A stretch of DNA of 64,000 nucleotides from Sinorhizobium psoraleae. Its GTDB lineage: Bacteria > Pseudomonadota > Alphaproteobacteria > Rhizobiales > Rhizobiaceae. Both the position numbers and the translations under genes were made by a program. The notes under the pieces were generated by a model. It was not told where the DNA came from and searched no databases. It was given only the letters and a program-made list of their open reading frames with translations. Below are positions 42,994 through 51,758 of this stretch, one piece after another. Where the stretch lies: NCBI RefSeq assembly GCF_013283645.1, contig NZ_JABEKV010000005.1, forward strand, positions 124,001-188,000. The letters run 5' to 3'. The first letter of the stretch is position 1, and each line of letters begins with the position of its first letter.

Positions 42994-44052
42994 TCAGGTG
43001 CGGCGAGCCACGGAGGCTCCGCCGAAGATGAGTTGCTGAACCAAGGGGCGCTCGACGAAACGGGCCGGGAATATGGGGTCGGGGGCGCTTACCCGATTCA
43101 GTCGATCGAGATGCTCTGGCGACAGCACTAGGTCCAATGCGCCCAGATTGTCCTCGGCCTGGGCGACGGTGCGGGCGCCCATGACGGGCGATACGACCGT
43201 GCGGTTCGCAAGTGTCCATGCGAGCGACACCCGGGATGCTGTCGAGCCCATCTCTTCCGCAACGGCGCGAACCTCGTCCGCGATCTCGATCGAGCGCTCG
43301 GTGAGATGTCCCGAGGAGGCGATTACGCCCTTACGGGTGGGAGACACGGCTGCCTCCCGTGATTCCTGAACGTCCGATCGGGCGTATTTGCCCGCCAGAA
43401 CCCCGCCTCCCAACGGCGACCAAGGGAGCACGCCGAGTCCGAGTGCTGCGGCCATCGGCATGAGCTCATGCTCGACAGTGCGCTCCACGAGGCTGTATTC
43501 GATCTGCAGCGCCACGAATGGCGACCATCCGCGCAGATCGGCGAGCGTCTGCATTTGAGAGATCCGCCATGCGGGCGTATTGCAGATACCGAGATAAAGA
43601 ATCTTCCCCGACCGAACGAGGTCGTCGAGGCCCCGCATCACCTCTTCAGGCTGGGTCGTAAAGTCCCATCCGTGCAGGTAGAAAAGCTCGATGCGATCGG
43701 TGCCGAGTTGCCGGAGGCTCTGCTCGACGGATCGCATCATGTTGAGGCGATGGTTGCCGCCCGAATTCGGGTTGCCGCGCTCGCGGGCCATCGTGAACTT
43801 CGTCGCAATGACGAGCCGCTCACGCTTCTCGCCGATGAATTCTCCGAGGAAGCGTTCGGCGGCACCGTCGGTGTAGTTCACCGAGGTATCGATGAAGTTG
43901 CCGCCCCGATCGACGTAGAGATCGAAGATGCGACGGGCTTCGGCTATATCGGCGCCCCACCCCCAATCCGACCCGAAGGTCATGGTGCCGAGGCTCATGG
44001 GCGAAACACGCAAGCCCGAGCGTCCTAACAACCTGTAGTTATCGAGTGTCAT
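42994..44052 (-). CDS. Aldo/keto reductase
   Basis: A 352-residue NADPH-dependent oxidoreductase with a TIM barrel. The catalytic tetrad is visible: Asp and Tyr in NFIDTSVNYTDGAAE, Lys in LVIATKF, His in ELFYLHGWD. The cofactor site PVMGARTVAQAEDNL is near the C terminus. ATG at 44052 is chosen because GGAG lies 8 bases upstream; an ATG at 44061 has GGAG directly against it. It is divergent from a LysR regulator over about 100 bases and followed by the Atu4866-like gene. Its substrate is unknown. Confidence 0.9.
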   Translation of the reverse strand: MTLDNYRLLGRSGLRVSPMSLGTMTFGSDWGWGADIAEARRIFDLYVDRGGNFIDTSVNYTDGAAERFLGEFIGEKRERLVIATKFTMARERGNPNSGGNHRLNMMRSVEQSLRQLGTDRIELFYLHGWDFTTQPEEVMRGLDDLVRSGKILYLGICNTPAWRISQMQTLADLRGWSPFVALQIEYSLVERTVEHELMPMAAALGLGVLPWSPLGGGVLAGKYARSDVQESREAAVSPTRKGVIASSGHLTERSIEIADEVRAVAEEMGSTASRVSLAWTLANRTVVSPVMGARTVAQAEDNLGALDLVLSPEHLDRLNRVSAPDPIFPARFVERPLVQQLIFGGASVARRT

Positions 44053-44150
44053 TCTGGTCATCTCCAAATTCCAACGAGCCGAACGTAGAGACACTCAAAG
44101 GAGCGGACAATTTGCCCAATCATGACTATGCTGGTAAGCTGGGATAACCA

Positions 44151-45041
44151 ATGGCTGTCGACCTGACCGGTATTTCTGTTTTTCTGGCCGTCGCGGAGGC
44201 GCGAAACTTTCGCGCGGCCGCCGAGCACCTGGGTATCACCCGGTCGGCGGTAAGCCAGACGATCCGACGCCTCGAGGATCGGCTTGGCGTTGCGCTCTTT
44301 CAGCGCACAACGCGCAGCGTCAGCCTGACAGAGGCAGGCGAGCAGCTTTACCAGCGCGTGGCACCAGCCATTGCGGAGGTCGGCTCGGCTCTGGGTGCAA
44401 CCGCGGATCGGGATACCGCCCCGAGCGGCCTCTTGCGACTGGCAGTGTCTTCGATTGCGGAACGTTTCATTTCAGGACCACTGCTGGCGAGCTTTGCGAA
44501 TGCCTACCCTGCGGTCCAGATCGACGTGACCGTTACCGACGAGGAATTCGACATCGTGGCCGAAGGATACGATGCGGGGGTGCGGCTTGGCGAAGTGATC
44601 GACCAGGACATGATCGCTATCCCGGTATCCGGCGAACAACGTCAGACCGCAGTTGCCGCACCCTCCTATATCGAGCGCTTCGGCCGGCCGTCGCATCCAT
44701 CCGAATTGGCGCAGCATCGCTGTATCGGCTGGCGTCCTGCACCGCAGACTGCGCCTTACCGCTGGGAATTCAGTGAAAACGGACGCGAGTTCGACGTCGC
44801 AGTCAATCCTCAGATTACCACCAATGATATGTGGCTGATGATCCGAACGGCCTGTGCAGGGGGAGGCATAACCTTCGGCATGGAGGACACTTTCAGCCCC
44901 TATGTCTTGTCCGGGCAACTGGTGCCTCTCCTCCAGGAGTATTGCCCGCCGTTTGCCGGCTTTTTCCTCTATTTTCCCAACCGTCGGAACCTTGCCCCGA
45001 AGCTGCGCGCCCTGATCGAACACGTGAGGCGGCGGCGATAG
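44151..45041 (+). CDS. LysR-family transcriptional regulator, divergent to the aldo/keto reductase
   Basis: A 296-residue LysR protein. The winged helix is at residues 6-64 (VFLAVAEARNFRAAAEHLGITRSAVSQTIRRLEDRLG), with the linker helix after it. The effector domain follows, with GVRLGEVIDQDMIAIPV as in the DsdC/YhjC-like branch. Its 99-base divergent gap from the aldo/keto reductase is typical for a LysR regulator controlling its neighbour. Confidence 0.9.
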   Translation: MAVDLTGISVFLAVAEARNFRAAAEHLGITRSAVSQTIRRLEDRLGVALFQRTTRSVSLTEAGEQLYQRVAPAIAEVGSALGATADRDTAPSGLLRLAVSSIAERFISGPLLASFANAYPAVQIDVTVTDEEFDIVAEGYDAGVRLGEVIDQDMIAIPVSGEQRQTAVAAPSYIERFGRPSHPSELAQHRCIGWRPAPQTAPYRWEFSENGREFDVAVNPQITTNDMWLMIRTACAGGGITFGMEDTFSPYVLSGQLVPLLQEYCPPFAGFFLYFPNRRNLAPKLRALIEHVRRRR

Positions 45042-45252
45042 CCCGGCGGTCCGCGGTTCAAGTGGCCACGCATGCTCGCAGACGGCGTGACCGCTGGTAG
45101 CGCTGCCTCTTCGGTGGATGCGCCAGGCAGCTACACCGGACGTCATGGATACTGCCATGGTTTGTAGGTTGGGGGTGCGATCCAGCCTCCTGGACACCCA
45201 GCTCGAGGCGGCGCCAGAGGCGCTCAGGGCGGGATCGACTTCGCGTCGTCAC

Positions 45253-45342
45253 ACAGGTATTCACAAGTCGTCCCGTTTGCCCTAAAAGGCCCGCAGGTAA
45301 CACTCCGGTCGCAGCCTACCCGGTCAAAACAAGGACACCTGT
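45253..45342 (+). promoter_or_regulatory. Structured leader upstream of queC (candidate riboregulator)
   Basis: ACAGGT at 45253-45258 can pair with ACCTGT at 45337-45342, one base before the queC ATG, closing a 90-base element that would bury the AAGGA ribosome site at 45331-45335. Inside are GCC-CTAAAA-GGC and CCGG/CCGG stems. It does not match the preQ1-I pattern I know. A queuosine-precursor sensing role is a guess from position. Confidence 0.35.
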
Positions 45343-45343
45343 C

Positions 45344-46054
45344 ATGAAAACCATTGTGATCTGCTCCGGCGGATTGGATTCTGTTTCGCTTGCGTACAAG
45401 GTGGCGGCGGAACACGAACTTGTCGGACTGCTGTCGTTCGACTACGGCCAACGGCATCGGAAGGAACTGGATTTCGCTGCCGCCTGCGCCGAACGTCTCG
45501 GCGTCTCTCACCAGATCATCGACATCCGCGAGATCGGCCGCTCCTTGAGCGGTTCGGCATTGACCGACGATATCGACGTGCCGGACGGGCACTACGCCGA
45601 GGAAACGATGAAGGTGACGGTGGTGCCGAACCGCAACGCCATCATGCTCGCCATCGCCTTCGGCGTTGCTGCCGCCGGCAAGGCAGACGCGGTCGCGACT
45701 GCCGTGCATGGCGGAGACCACTTCATCTATCCCGATTGTCGGCCGGGATTCATCAGCGCCTTCCAGACCATGCAGAACCACGCGTTGGAGGGTTATGCCG
45801 AGATCAGCCTCTACGCACCGTACGTCAATGTCTCGAAGGCCGAGATCGTCGCCGACGGGGTGAGGAATGGAACGCCATTCGCGGAGACCTGGTCCTGCTA
45901 CAAGGGCGGCGTGCGCCATTGCGGCCGCTGCGGCACCTGCGTCGAACGGCGCGAGGCCTTTCATCTCGCGGGTTTCAAGGATCCGACCGAATACGACGAC
46001 CCGGATTTCTGGGCAGCCGCCACCGGCGCCTTCTCCGCCGAGGAGGTGAAATGA
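45344..46054 (+). CDS. queC: QueC (ExsB): 7-cyano-7-deazaguanine synthase
   Basis: ATP-dependent enzyme turning CDG into preQ0 in queuosine biosynthesis. 236 residues. The PP-loop is VICSGGLDSVSLAYK at residues 5-19. The zinc site is CYKGGVRHCGRCGTCVERREAF, with four cysteines at about residues 186-205. This gene is exsB of S. meliloti, once thought to regulate succinoglycan because of its position. The stop overlaps queD (ATGA). Confidence 0.97.
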   Translation: MKTIVICSGGLDSVSLAYKVAAEHELVGLLSFDYGQRHRKELDFAAACAERLGVSHQIIDIREIGRSLSGSALTDDIDVPDGHYAEETMKVTVVPNRNAIMLAIAFGVAAAGKADAVATAVHGGDHFIYPDCRPGFISAFQTMQNHALEGYAEISLYAPYVNVSKAEIVADGVRNGTPFAETWSCYKGGVRHCGRCGTCVERREAFHLAGFKDPTEYDDPDFWAAATGAFSAEEVK

Positions 46055-46410
46055 TGTTCCGCATCACCAAGGAGTTCCATTTTTCCGCCTCGCATCAACT
46101 GACGAGCCTACCGGCCGAACATCAGTGCGCTCGGTTGCACGGGCACAACTATGTCGTCGAGGTCGAGCTTTCGGCGGAAACCTTGAACGAACATGGTTTC
46201 GTCCGCGACTATCATGAGCTCGCGCCGTTGAAGCACTACATCGACGAGACCTTCGATCACCGGCATCTCAACGACGTTCTCGGCCACGACCGGGTGACCG
46301 CGGAATGCCTGGCGCAGCACTTCTACGACTGGTGCAAGGCGCGGCTTCCGGAGACGACCGCGGTGCGCGTCAGCGAAACTGCCAAGACCTGGGCGGAATA
46401 CCGGCCATGA
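46051..46410 (+). CDS. queD: QueD (ExsC): 6-carboxy-tetrahydropterin synthase
   Basis: Converts dihydroneopterin triphosphate to 6-carboxytetrahydropterin, the first dedicated queuosine step. 119 residues. The zinc histidines are in FSASHQLT and [11 protein letters not shown], the catalytic region includes [27 protein letters not shown], and [10 protein letters not shown] closes the protein as in the family. Tandem ATGs at 46051 and 46054 both follow AGGAGGTGA; the first overlaps the queC stop. Confidence 0.96.
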   Translation: MMFRITKEFHFSASHQLTSLPAEHQCARLHGHNYVVEVELSAETLNEHGFVRDYHELAPLKHYIDETFDHRHLNDVLGHDRVTAECLAQHFYDWCKARLPETTAVRVSETAKTWAEYRP

Positions 46411-47144
46411 CCTCCGACAGATCCGCCGAGATCCGCGTCAGCGAGATTTTCGGGCCGACGATACAGGGCGAGGGCGTGCTGATCGGCCTGCCGACGGTCT
46501 TTGTCAGGACCGGTGGGTGCGATTATCGCTGTTCCTGGTGCGACAGTCTGCACGCGGTCGACAGCCGCTACCGCGACGAATGGCGCGCGATGTCCGCCGA
46601 AGAGGTCTGGCGGGAGATTACGCGGCTCTCCGGCGGCAAATCGGTGATGGTTTCGCTCTCCGGCGGAAACCCGGCAATCCAGCCACTTGGCGAACTCATC
46701 GCTCGCGGCCATAGCGAAGGCTATCGTTTTGCGCTCGAAACGCAGGGGTCGGTTGCCCGGGCCTGGTTTGCCGATCTCGACGTGCTGGTGCTGAGCCCGA
46801 AACCGCCGTCAAGCTCGATGGAAACGGACTGGCAGGCGTTCGACGCTTGTCTCCGGATGTCTGAGGGCAGGCCGCAAACGGTGCTGAAGATCGTCATCTT
46901 CGACGAGGCGGATTATGCCTATGCCAGAGCGACGGCCGAACGCTATCCGCATCTGCCCGTCTATCTCCAGCCCGGCAATCACACGCCGCCGCCTGCCGAT
47001 GACGACGACGCGACCATCGACATTGATGGCGTGATGGAGCGCATGCGCTGGCTGGTCGCCAAGATCACCGAAGACCGCTGGTTCGAGGCGCGCGTCCTGC
47101 CGCAACTGCACGTGCTGCTCTGGGGCAACAAGCGCGGCGTCTAG
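46407..47144 (+). CDS. queE: QueE (ExsD): 7-carboxy-7-deazaguanine synthase
   Basis: Radical SAM enzyme forming CDG from 6-carboxytetrahydropterin. 245 residues. The Fe-S cluster motif is [10 protein letters not shown] (CX3CX2C, about residues 34-43), preceded by [33 protein letters not shown] is the family glycine-rich SAM-binding block. The start is the ATG at 46407, overlapping the queD stop (ATGA). With queC and queD it makes preQ0; no tgt, queA or queF is in the window. Confidence 0.96.
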   Translation: MTSDRSAEIRVSEIFGPTIQGEGVLIGLPTVFVRTGGCDYRCSWCDSLHAVDSRYRDEWRAMSAEEVWREITRLSGGKSVMVSLSGGNPAIQPLGELIARGHSEGYRFALETQGSVARAWFADLDVLVLSPKPPSSSMETDWQAFDACLRMSEGRPQTVLKIVIFDEADYAYARATAERYPHLPVYLQPGNHTPPPADDDDATIDIDGVMERMRWLVAKITEDRWFEARVLPQLHVLLWGNKRGV

Positions 47145-47145
47145 A

Positions 47146-47258
47146 CCATTTCACTTGTTTCGTTGAAACAGCGAAATGATCGAACCCTTTGAAACGACGC
47201 GGTTCCGGACTGAGAACCGCTACGCGCTTTCCTGGCTTTGCATGAACCCGACGGAGTG
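47146..47258. repeat. Dispersed palindromic repeat, family B, copy 1
   Basis: CATTTC...TGTTTC-GTT-GAAACA...GAAATG (47147-47178) forms a bulged stem. ATCGAACCCTTTGAAACGACG and a GCGGTTC...GAACCGC hairpin follow. The same order of parts appears, degraded and reversed, at 57675-57762. It fills the gap between convergent queE and exsE and may act as a terminator there. Confidence 0.55.
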
Positions 47259-47262
47259 TCCG

Positions 47263-49083
47263 TCAAGGCGCACCGCTGGCCGCCACCTCCTTCTCGTGCG
47301 CGCTGCCACCAAAGCGAATAGGCTTGAGAACCGGTCCTTCGGGATCCTTCACGAGATGAATGACGCGGGAGAAGAGGGCGCCGTTCCGCGGTGTGCGGCC
47401 TATCTTGACGACGGCAGTCTCACGGAGGTCGTCTTCGAAGATGGATAGGGCCAGCTTCATTGCCTCCCCATCCATCGTCTCGAGCGCTTCGTCGAGAATC
47501 ACCCATCGCGGCCGATGGAGGATAAGCCGTGCGAAGGCGAGCGAACGTTGTTCGTCATCGCTGAGTTCGCGCTCCCAACGCGCTTCGCGATCGAGCAGCG
47601 TGGTCAGCTGATCGAGTCCGACTTTGGAAAGCGCTGCAACGAGGCTCGCGTCCGAGAAGGCACCGGCTCGCGGATAGGAAAGCGCGTCACGCAGCTTGCC
47701 GCGCGGGAAATAGGGCGAGCGCGGGATGAATGCCACCATCTCGCCGGCCGGCATACCGACGCGCCCGCCTCCCCATGGCCAAAGCCGTGCAAGGGCCCGG
47801 AACAGCAGCGTTTTTCCCGCGCGGGGATCGCCACTGATGATCACGCGCTGACCCGCGCCGATCTCGATATGCGATTCGGCAAGCCTGGTGCTTCCGCTCG
47901 ACGACGCGACCTCGAGATTGTCGAAGGTCAGCTTGTTTGTGTCATTCTCGACGAACTCGATCCGTTTTTCCGCATCATGCAGGACGTCCGTCATGATCAA
48001 GGCGCGGCGAAAGGCGGCAACGCGCAGAAGCGTCGCCCGCCAGTCGGCGATGGCGCTGATATTGGCGACGAACCATTTGAGCGACGTATGAACCTGGTTG
48101 AAGGCGCCGACGGCCATCATCAGGCCGCCGAAGCTGATTTCGCCGGCGAAATAGACGGGCGCGGCGACCAGGATAGGCGCGACGACCGTGACCCACCCAT
48201 AGCCGTCCTGGACCCATGCAAGATTGATCTGGGCACGGTAGATGTTGCGCATGGCCCCGAGCACGGTCGCAAGGTCGAGCTCCAGACGCCGCCGTTCGCC
48301 GGTCTCGCCTCCAGCAAGCGATATGGCGTCGATATGTTCGCTGGCATGCATCAGCGAGAAACGCAATTCCGCCTCGCGCGCGTAGCGGTCGCCATTCAAG
48401 GTGATCAGCGGCCGCCCGACAAGCCAACTCAGCCAAGATGCCGAGCCAGCGTAGAGAATCGCTGCCCAGACCATATAGCCCGGAATCTCGAGCGAGTAGC
48501 CGCCGATGTGGAAAACGAAGCCTGCTGAAAGCGCCCAGAGAACGCTCACGAACGACGTGAGCAGGATGGACGACTGGAGAAGCCCGAAACCGAGGTCCGT
48601 GGTGAGATCGGCAAGATGGCCGGCGTCTTCCTGCATTCTCTGGTCCGGATTGATGCCCATTGCGCCGGAGTTGGCAAGCCGGAAGGCGCGCAGCGGCCGC
48701 ATCCATTCGTTGATCAGGTCGAGCGTCAGTCCCTCGCGCAGCTTCAATCGCACCATCTGGTTAAGCCATTGCTGCGTGACGTTGAGCACCAGCAGGCCAC
48801 CGGCGATGCCGACAAACAACAGGAGCTGATAAAAAAAAGCGTCGAGATCGCGCCGCTCGATCGCGTCAAAAAACGGCCGGTTCCAGCGGTTGAGGATGAT
48901 CTGTCCGATCGCTGTCGCGATGATGATCACGAAGCTGCCGGCCGTGAGCCACAGGATTGTCTTCAGCAGCGGGGACGCCATGAAGGCGTGGCGCATCATG
49001 GCGAACTGGTCTCGGAGGGTCGTGCCCTCCGCTCCCGGGGGCTTGGGTGCTACGCTCGCTCCGGCTTGGTTCGTCATCTTCAT
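47263..49083 (-). CDS. exsE: ExsE: SbmA/BacA-type ABC transporter with fused ATPase (YddA-like)
   Basis: A 606-residue inner-membrane protein of the YddA/ABCD branch. The N-terminal 350 residues have about six helices and resemble the SbmA/BacA fold. The C-terminal ATPase has Walker A IISGDPRAGKTLLFRAL, a signature reading ELSDDEQRSLAFARLIL, and Walker B WVILDEALETMD. The switch-histidine position, normally GHR in this family, reads KIGRTPRN, so the H-loop histidine seems absent. Relatives in rhizobia import peptides or export long-chain fatty acids. It lies convergent to queE, as exsE does in S. meliloti. Confidence 0.82.
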   Translation of the reverse strand: MKMTNQAGASVAPKPPGAEGTTLRDQFAMMRHAFMASPLLKTILWLTAGSFVIIIATAIGQIILNRWNRPFFDAIERRDLDAFFYQLLLFVGIAGGLLVLNVTQQWLNQMVRLKLREGLTLDLINEWMRPLRAFRLANSGAMGINPDQRMQEDAGHLADLTTDLGFGLLQSSILLTSFVSVLWALSAGFVFHIGGYSLEIPGYMVWAAILYAGSASWLSWLVGRPLITLNGDRYAREAELRFSLMHASEHIDAISLAGGETGERRRLELDLATVLGAMRNIYRAQINLAWVQDGYGWVTVVAPILVAAPVYFAGEISFGGLMMAVGAFNQVHTSLKWFVANISAIADWRATLLRVAAFRRALIMTDVLHDAEKRIEFVENDTNKLTFDNLEVASSSGSTRLAESHIEIGAGQRVIISGDPRAGKTLLFRALARLWPWGGGRVGMPAGEMVAFIPRSPYFPRGKLRDALSYPRAGAFSDASLVAALSKVGLDQLTTLLDREARWERELSDDEQRSLAFARLILHRPRWVILDEALETMDGEAMKLALSIFEDDLRETAVVKIGRTPRNGALFSRVIHLVKDPEGPVLKPIRFGGSAHEKEVAASGAP

Positions 49084-49685
49084 TCCTTCCCTTCAGAAGG
49101 GCAGCCCATCAAAGCCGTTCAGTTATTCCAGGCCAGGCCATTGCCCAGCTTGGGCACCGCCATCGTGTTGAAGGATCTTGCGGTCGCGCTGGCCCCGGTG
49201 AGGGAGACAATTCCGTCGGATGCCGTGTCAAACCGGCGGCGCCGGTTTCAGGAGGCAGCGGCTGTCTATTCCGCGGAGCACCGGGAAATTCGCTGCCGTC
49301 GCGATATCGCGTTTCAGCGTCGAGCAGCAGCCTATGCAATGCAAATACGCCACTGAAGATCTTGAGGTGCTGAAATGCAGCGAAACTAAAAACGATCATG
49401 CTTCCAGTTTATGGCCAACGGCGCGTGCAGGGAACAGGGTTTTGCTGGGCGGGGAGTGGATCTCTCGCCCTGTGGATAAAGCAAATCCCGTGAGCGTGCC
49501 CCCGGCGAGCTACAAGCGTTCGATTTGATCGAAGCGAGGCGAAGCCGTTGAGGTACGTTTCGCCGTATGGTGGCTTGTCTATGTTACAGTGATGACATAA
49601 AACGTTACCGCCGTCGCCAAGGCGCCTGTCGCCCCCCCTCAACATCGAATTTACAAAAATTCAATGCCAAGAGAAGGAGACATTT
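49084..49685. other. Intergenic region before the small XRE gene
   Basis: 602 bases with no supported gene. GAATTT-ACAA-AAATTC at 49647-49662 is a 6-bp inverted repeat 24 bases before the XRE start and may be its operator. Otherwise I see nothing recognisable. Confidence 0.4.
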
Positions 49686-49937
49686 ATGTCCATTTCACTC
49701 TCCAGTTTTGACAACAAGCAAGCCGCTGCCGTCGTCGGCAACGACGTTGCCGCCCGCGTCAGGGCCGCTCGTGAGGCCGTCGGCTACAGCATCGAAGATC
49801 TTGCTGTCACCTGTGGCCTTGCCAACGTCGAAATCAGTGAAATCGAAAGTGGCTTGGATAAGAATCCAGCAAAATTAAAGCGTATCGCATCTGCATTGCA
49901 GCTGCCGTTATCGGACTTTCTGACCGTAGAAATTTGA
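49686..49937 (+). CDS. Small XRE-family helix-turn-helix protein
   Basis: An 83-residue protein, essentially one DNA-binding domain. The helix-turn-helix runs from about residue 20 to 75: DVAARVRAAREAVGYSIEDL, then VTCGLANVEISEIESGLDKNPAKLKRIASAL, ending LPLSDFLT as in SinR/Cro-like domains. AGAAGGAGA lies 6 bases before the ATG. It precedes the ABC/Dha operon by 304 bases, on the same strand, and could regulate it or only itself. Confidence 0.8.
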   Translation: MSISLSSFDNKQAAAVVGNDVAARVRAAREAVGYSIEDLAVTCGLANVEISEIESGLDKNPAKLKRIASALQLPLSDFLTVEI

Positions 49938-50241
49938 CGGACAAGCCGACCGGTCTCGCCGTGCGGGCCGGTCGGAAAGTCTCGCGTCCTCTCTGCGCAA
50001 CCTATAGTCGCCCGTCTCCAAACTTCCTTTTTCCTTCACCAGGCTCAGCGGTACGCCGCCGGGGCGCCTCCCTCGCGCGACTATGGTGCGCCGCAGCGAC
50101 GAATTAAGCTTGCCATGTTTAGTAGAATGTATTTCACTCAACATATTGCTCAACATGAGGGAGTGACCGTGCTGGGCATTCATCGAAGGGAGAATTTTCC
50201 GAAATCGGCTTCTCGCCGGTTCCTGCATCTGGGAGGAATAC
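49938..50241. promoter_or_regulatory. Promoter region of the ABC/Dha operon with a direct repeat
   Basis: CTCAACAT occurs at 50137-50144 and again at 50149-50156, 12 bases apart, next to AT-rich sequence. This lies 86 bases before the binding-protein start. Such tandem half-sites suit a regulator binding on one side of the promoter. No sigma factor consensus is claimed. Confidence 0.4.
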
Positions 50242-51567
50242 ATGCGGAAGATGATGAAGGCCCTGATGGGCATGTCGTCGGCACTCGTGCTGTCGGCGGC
50301 GCTACCGGGAATGGCGAAGGCGGATGAATTGACGCTTTGCTGGGCGGCCTGGGATCCGGCAAATGCGCTGGTGGAATTGTCCAAGGACTTTACCGCCGCA
50401 ACCGGCACGACGATGAAGTTCGAGTTCGTGCCGTGGCCGAACTTCGCGGACCGGGTACTTAACGAACTCAACTCCGGCGGCAAACTCTGCGACGTGCTGA
50501 TCGGAGACAGCCAGTGGATCGGCGGTTCGGCCGAAAACGGCTATTACGTGAAGCTCAACGATTTCTTCGACAAGGAAGGAATCAAGATGAGCGATTTCGC
50601 AGAGGCCGCGGTCAATGCCTATTCCACCTGGCCGAAGGGTACGCCGAACTATTGGGCGCTGCCGGCGATGGGCGACGCCAATGGCTGGTTCTATCGCAAG
50701 GACTGGTTTGCCAAGCCCGAACTGCAAGCGGAGTTCAAGCAAAAACATGGCCGCGATCTCGGTCCGCCTCAGACCTGGGACGAGTTGAAGCAGGTTGCGG
50801 AATTCTTCACCGGCCGGGAGATCGACGGCCAGAAGGTCTATGGCACAGCGATCTTCACGGAGCGCGCCTCCGAGGGCATCGCCATGGGCGCGACGTCCGC
50901 GCTCTATTCCTATGGCTTCAAATACGAAAGCACCGCCGGCAAATATGACATGGAGGGCGCCGTCAATTCAGCGGATGCCGTCGCAGGTCTCGAAGCCTAC
51001 AAGGCGCTTTACAAGTGCTGCCAGCCGCCGGGATACACCGACAGCTACATGACCGAGGGCCTCGACGCCTTCAAATCCGGTCAGGTCGCAATGGCCATGA
51101 ACTGGTTTGCCTTCTTCCCCGGTCTCTACAAGGACGAGAAGGTCGGCGGAGACAAGATCGGCTTCTTCGTCAATCCTAAGCAGAAGGTTGCGGCATCGAC
51201 TCTCGGCGGTCAGGGAATGTCCGTCGTTGCCAATACCGACAACATGGACGGCGCGCTCGCCTACATCAAATGGTTCGCTCAGCCAGACGTCCAGAAGAAG
51301 TGGTGGTCGCTCGGCGGCTATGCCGTTCACAATGCGGTGCTGAACGATCCGTCCTTCAAGGACAGCCAACCCTTTGCTGCCGACTTCCTGCTCGCCATGA
51401 ACCAGGTACAGGATTTCTGGCAGGAGCCGTCATACGCCATCCTCTTGCAGGCCATGCAGAAGCGACTGCACGACTATGTGGTCGCTGATCAAGGTACGGC
51501 ACAGGAGGCCCTGGATGCTTTGGTCAGTGACTGGAAGGAAATCTTCGAGGACGAAGGCAAGCTCTAG
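50242..51567 (+). CDS. ABC transporter solute-binding protein of the Dha-linked importer
   Basis: A 441-residue periplasmic binding protein. The signal peptide is at about 1-27 (MMKALMGMSSALVLSAAL ... AKA). The mature part is tryptophan- and tyrosine-rich (LTLCWAAWDPANAL, IGDSQWIGG, WALPAMGDANGWFYRKDWF), as usual for sugar or polyol sites. A strong ribosome site GGGAGGAA precedes the ATG. Three cysteines in the mature protein, two adjacent (KCCQPPG), are unusual. It heads an operon with two permeases, a small membrane protein, two ATPases and dihydroxyacetone kinases. A short polyol or ketose is the likely ligand, by context. Confidence 0.88.
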   Translation: MRKMMKALMGMSSALVLSAALPGMAKADELTLCWAAWDPANALVELSKDFTAATGTTMKFEFVPWPNFADRVLNELNSGGKLCDVLIGDSQWIGGSAENGYYVKLNDFFDKEGIKMSDFAEAAVNAYSTWPKGTPNYWALPAMGDANGWFYRKDWFAKPELQAEFKQKHGRDLGPPQTWDELKQVAEFFTGREIDGQKVYGTAIFTERASEGIAMGATSALYSYGFKYESTAGKYDMEGAVNSADAVAGLEAYKALYKCCQPPGYTDSYMTEGLDAFKSGQVAMAMNWFAFFPGLYKDEKVGGDKIGFFVNPKQKVAASTLGGQGMSVVANTDNMDGALAYIKWFAQPDVQKKWWSLGGYAVHNAVLNDPSFKDSQPFAADFLLAMNQVQDFWQEPSYAILLQAMQKRLHDYVVADQGTAQEALDALVSDWKEIFEDEGKL

Positions 51568-51589
51568 ATCACGCAAAATCGCAATACGT

Positions 51590-51655
51590 GATTGATTTTA
51601 GTGAGTTAGAGCGGGATGCTGGCCGAAAACCGCACACACTTTCCCTCATCTCGCT
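51590..51655. repeat. RIME-type element between binding-protein and permease genes
   Basis: TTGATTTTAGTGAGTTAGAGCGGGATGC is partly shared with 2970-2990, and ACCGCACACACTTTCCCTCAT matches the second arm there. A shorter ATCACG...CGTGAT stem precedes it (51569-51592). As at 2924-3028, it lies directly after a solute-binding-protein gene, which may protect that part of the mRNA. Confidence 0.7.
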
Positions 51656-51758
51656 TTGAGTTTGCGATGAAATGGTTCTCCCAGGAAGGTGGCCCGGACG
51701 TCGTCGTTCGGGCCGCCATGACCGGCGCCCGACCCCTTGCTTCATTCAGGTGATTTCT

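Noticed and set aside
45253..45342. preQ1-I riboswitch call
   Set aside because: The short preQ1-I consensus, with its A-rich tail after a small hairpin, is not present; only a generic structured leader is supported.
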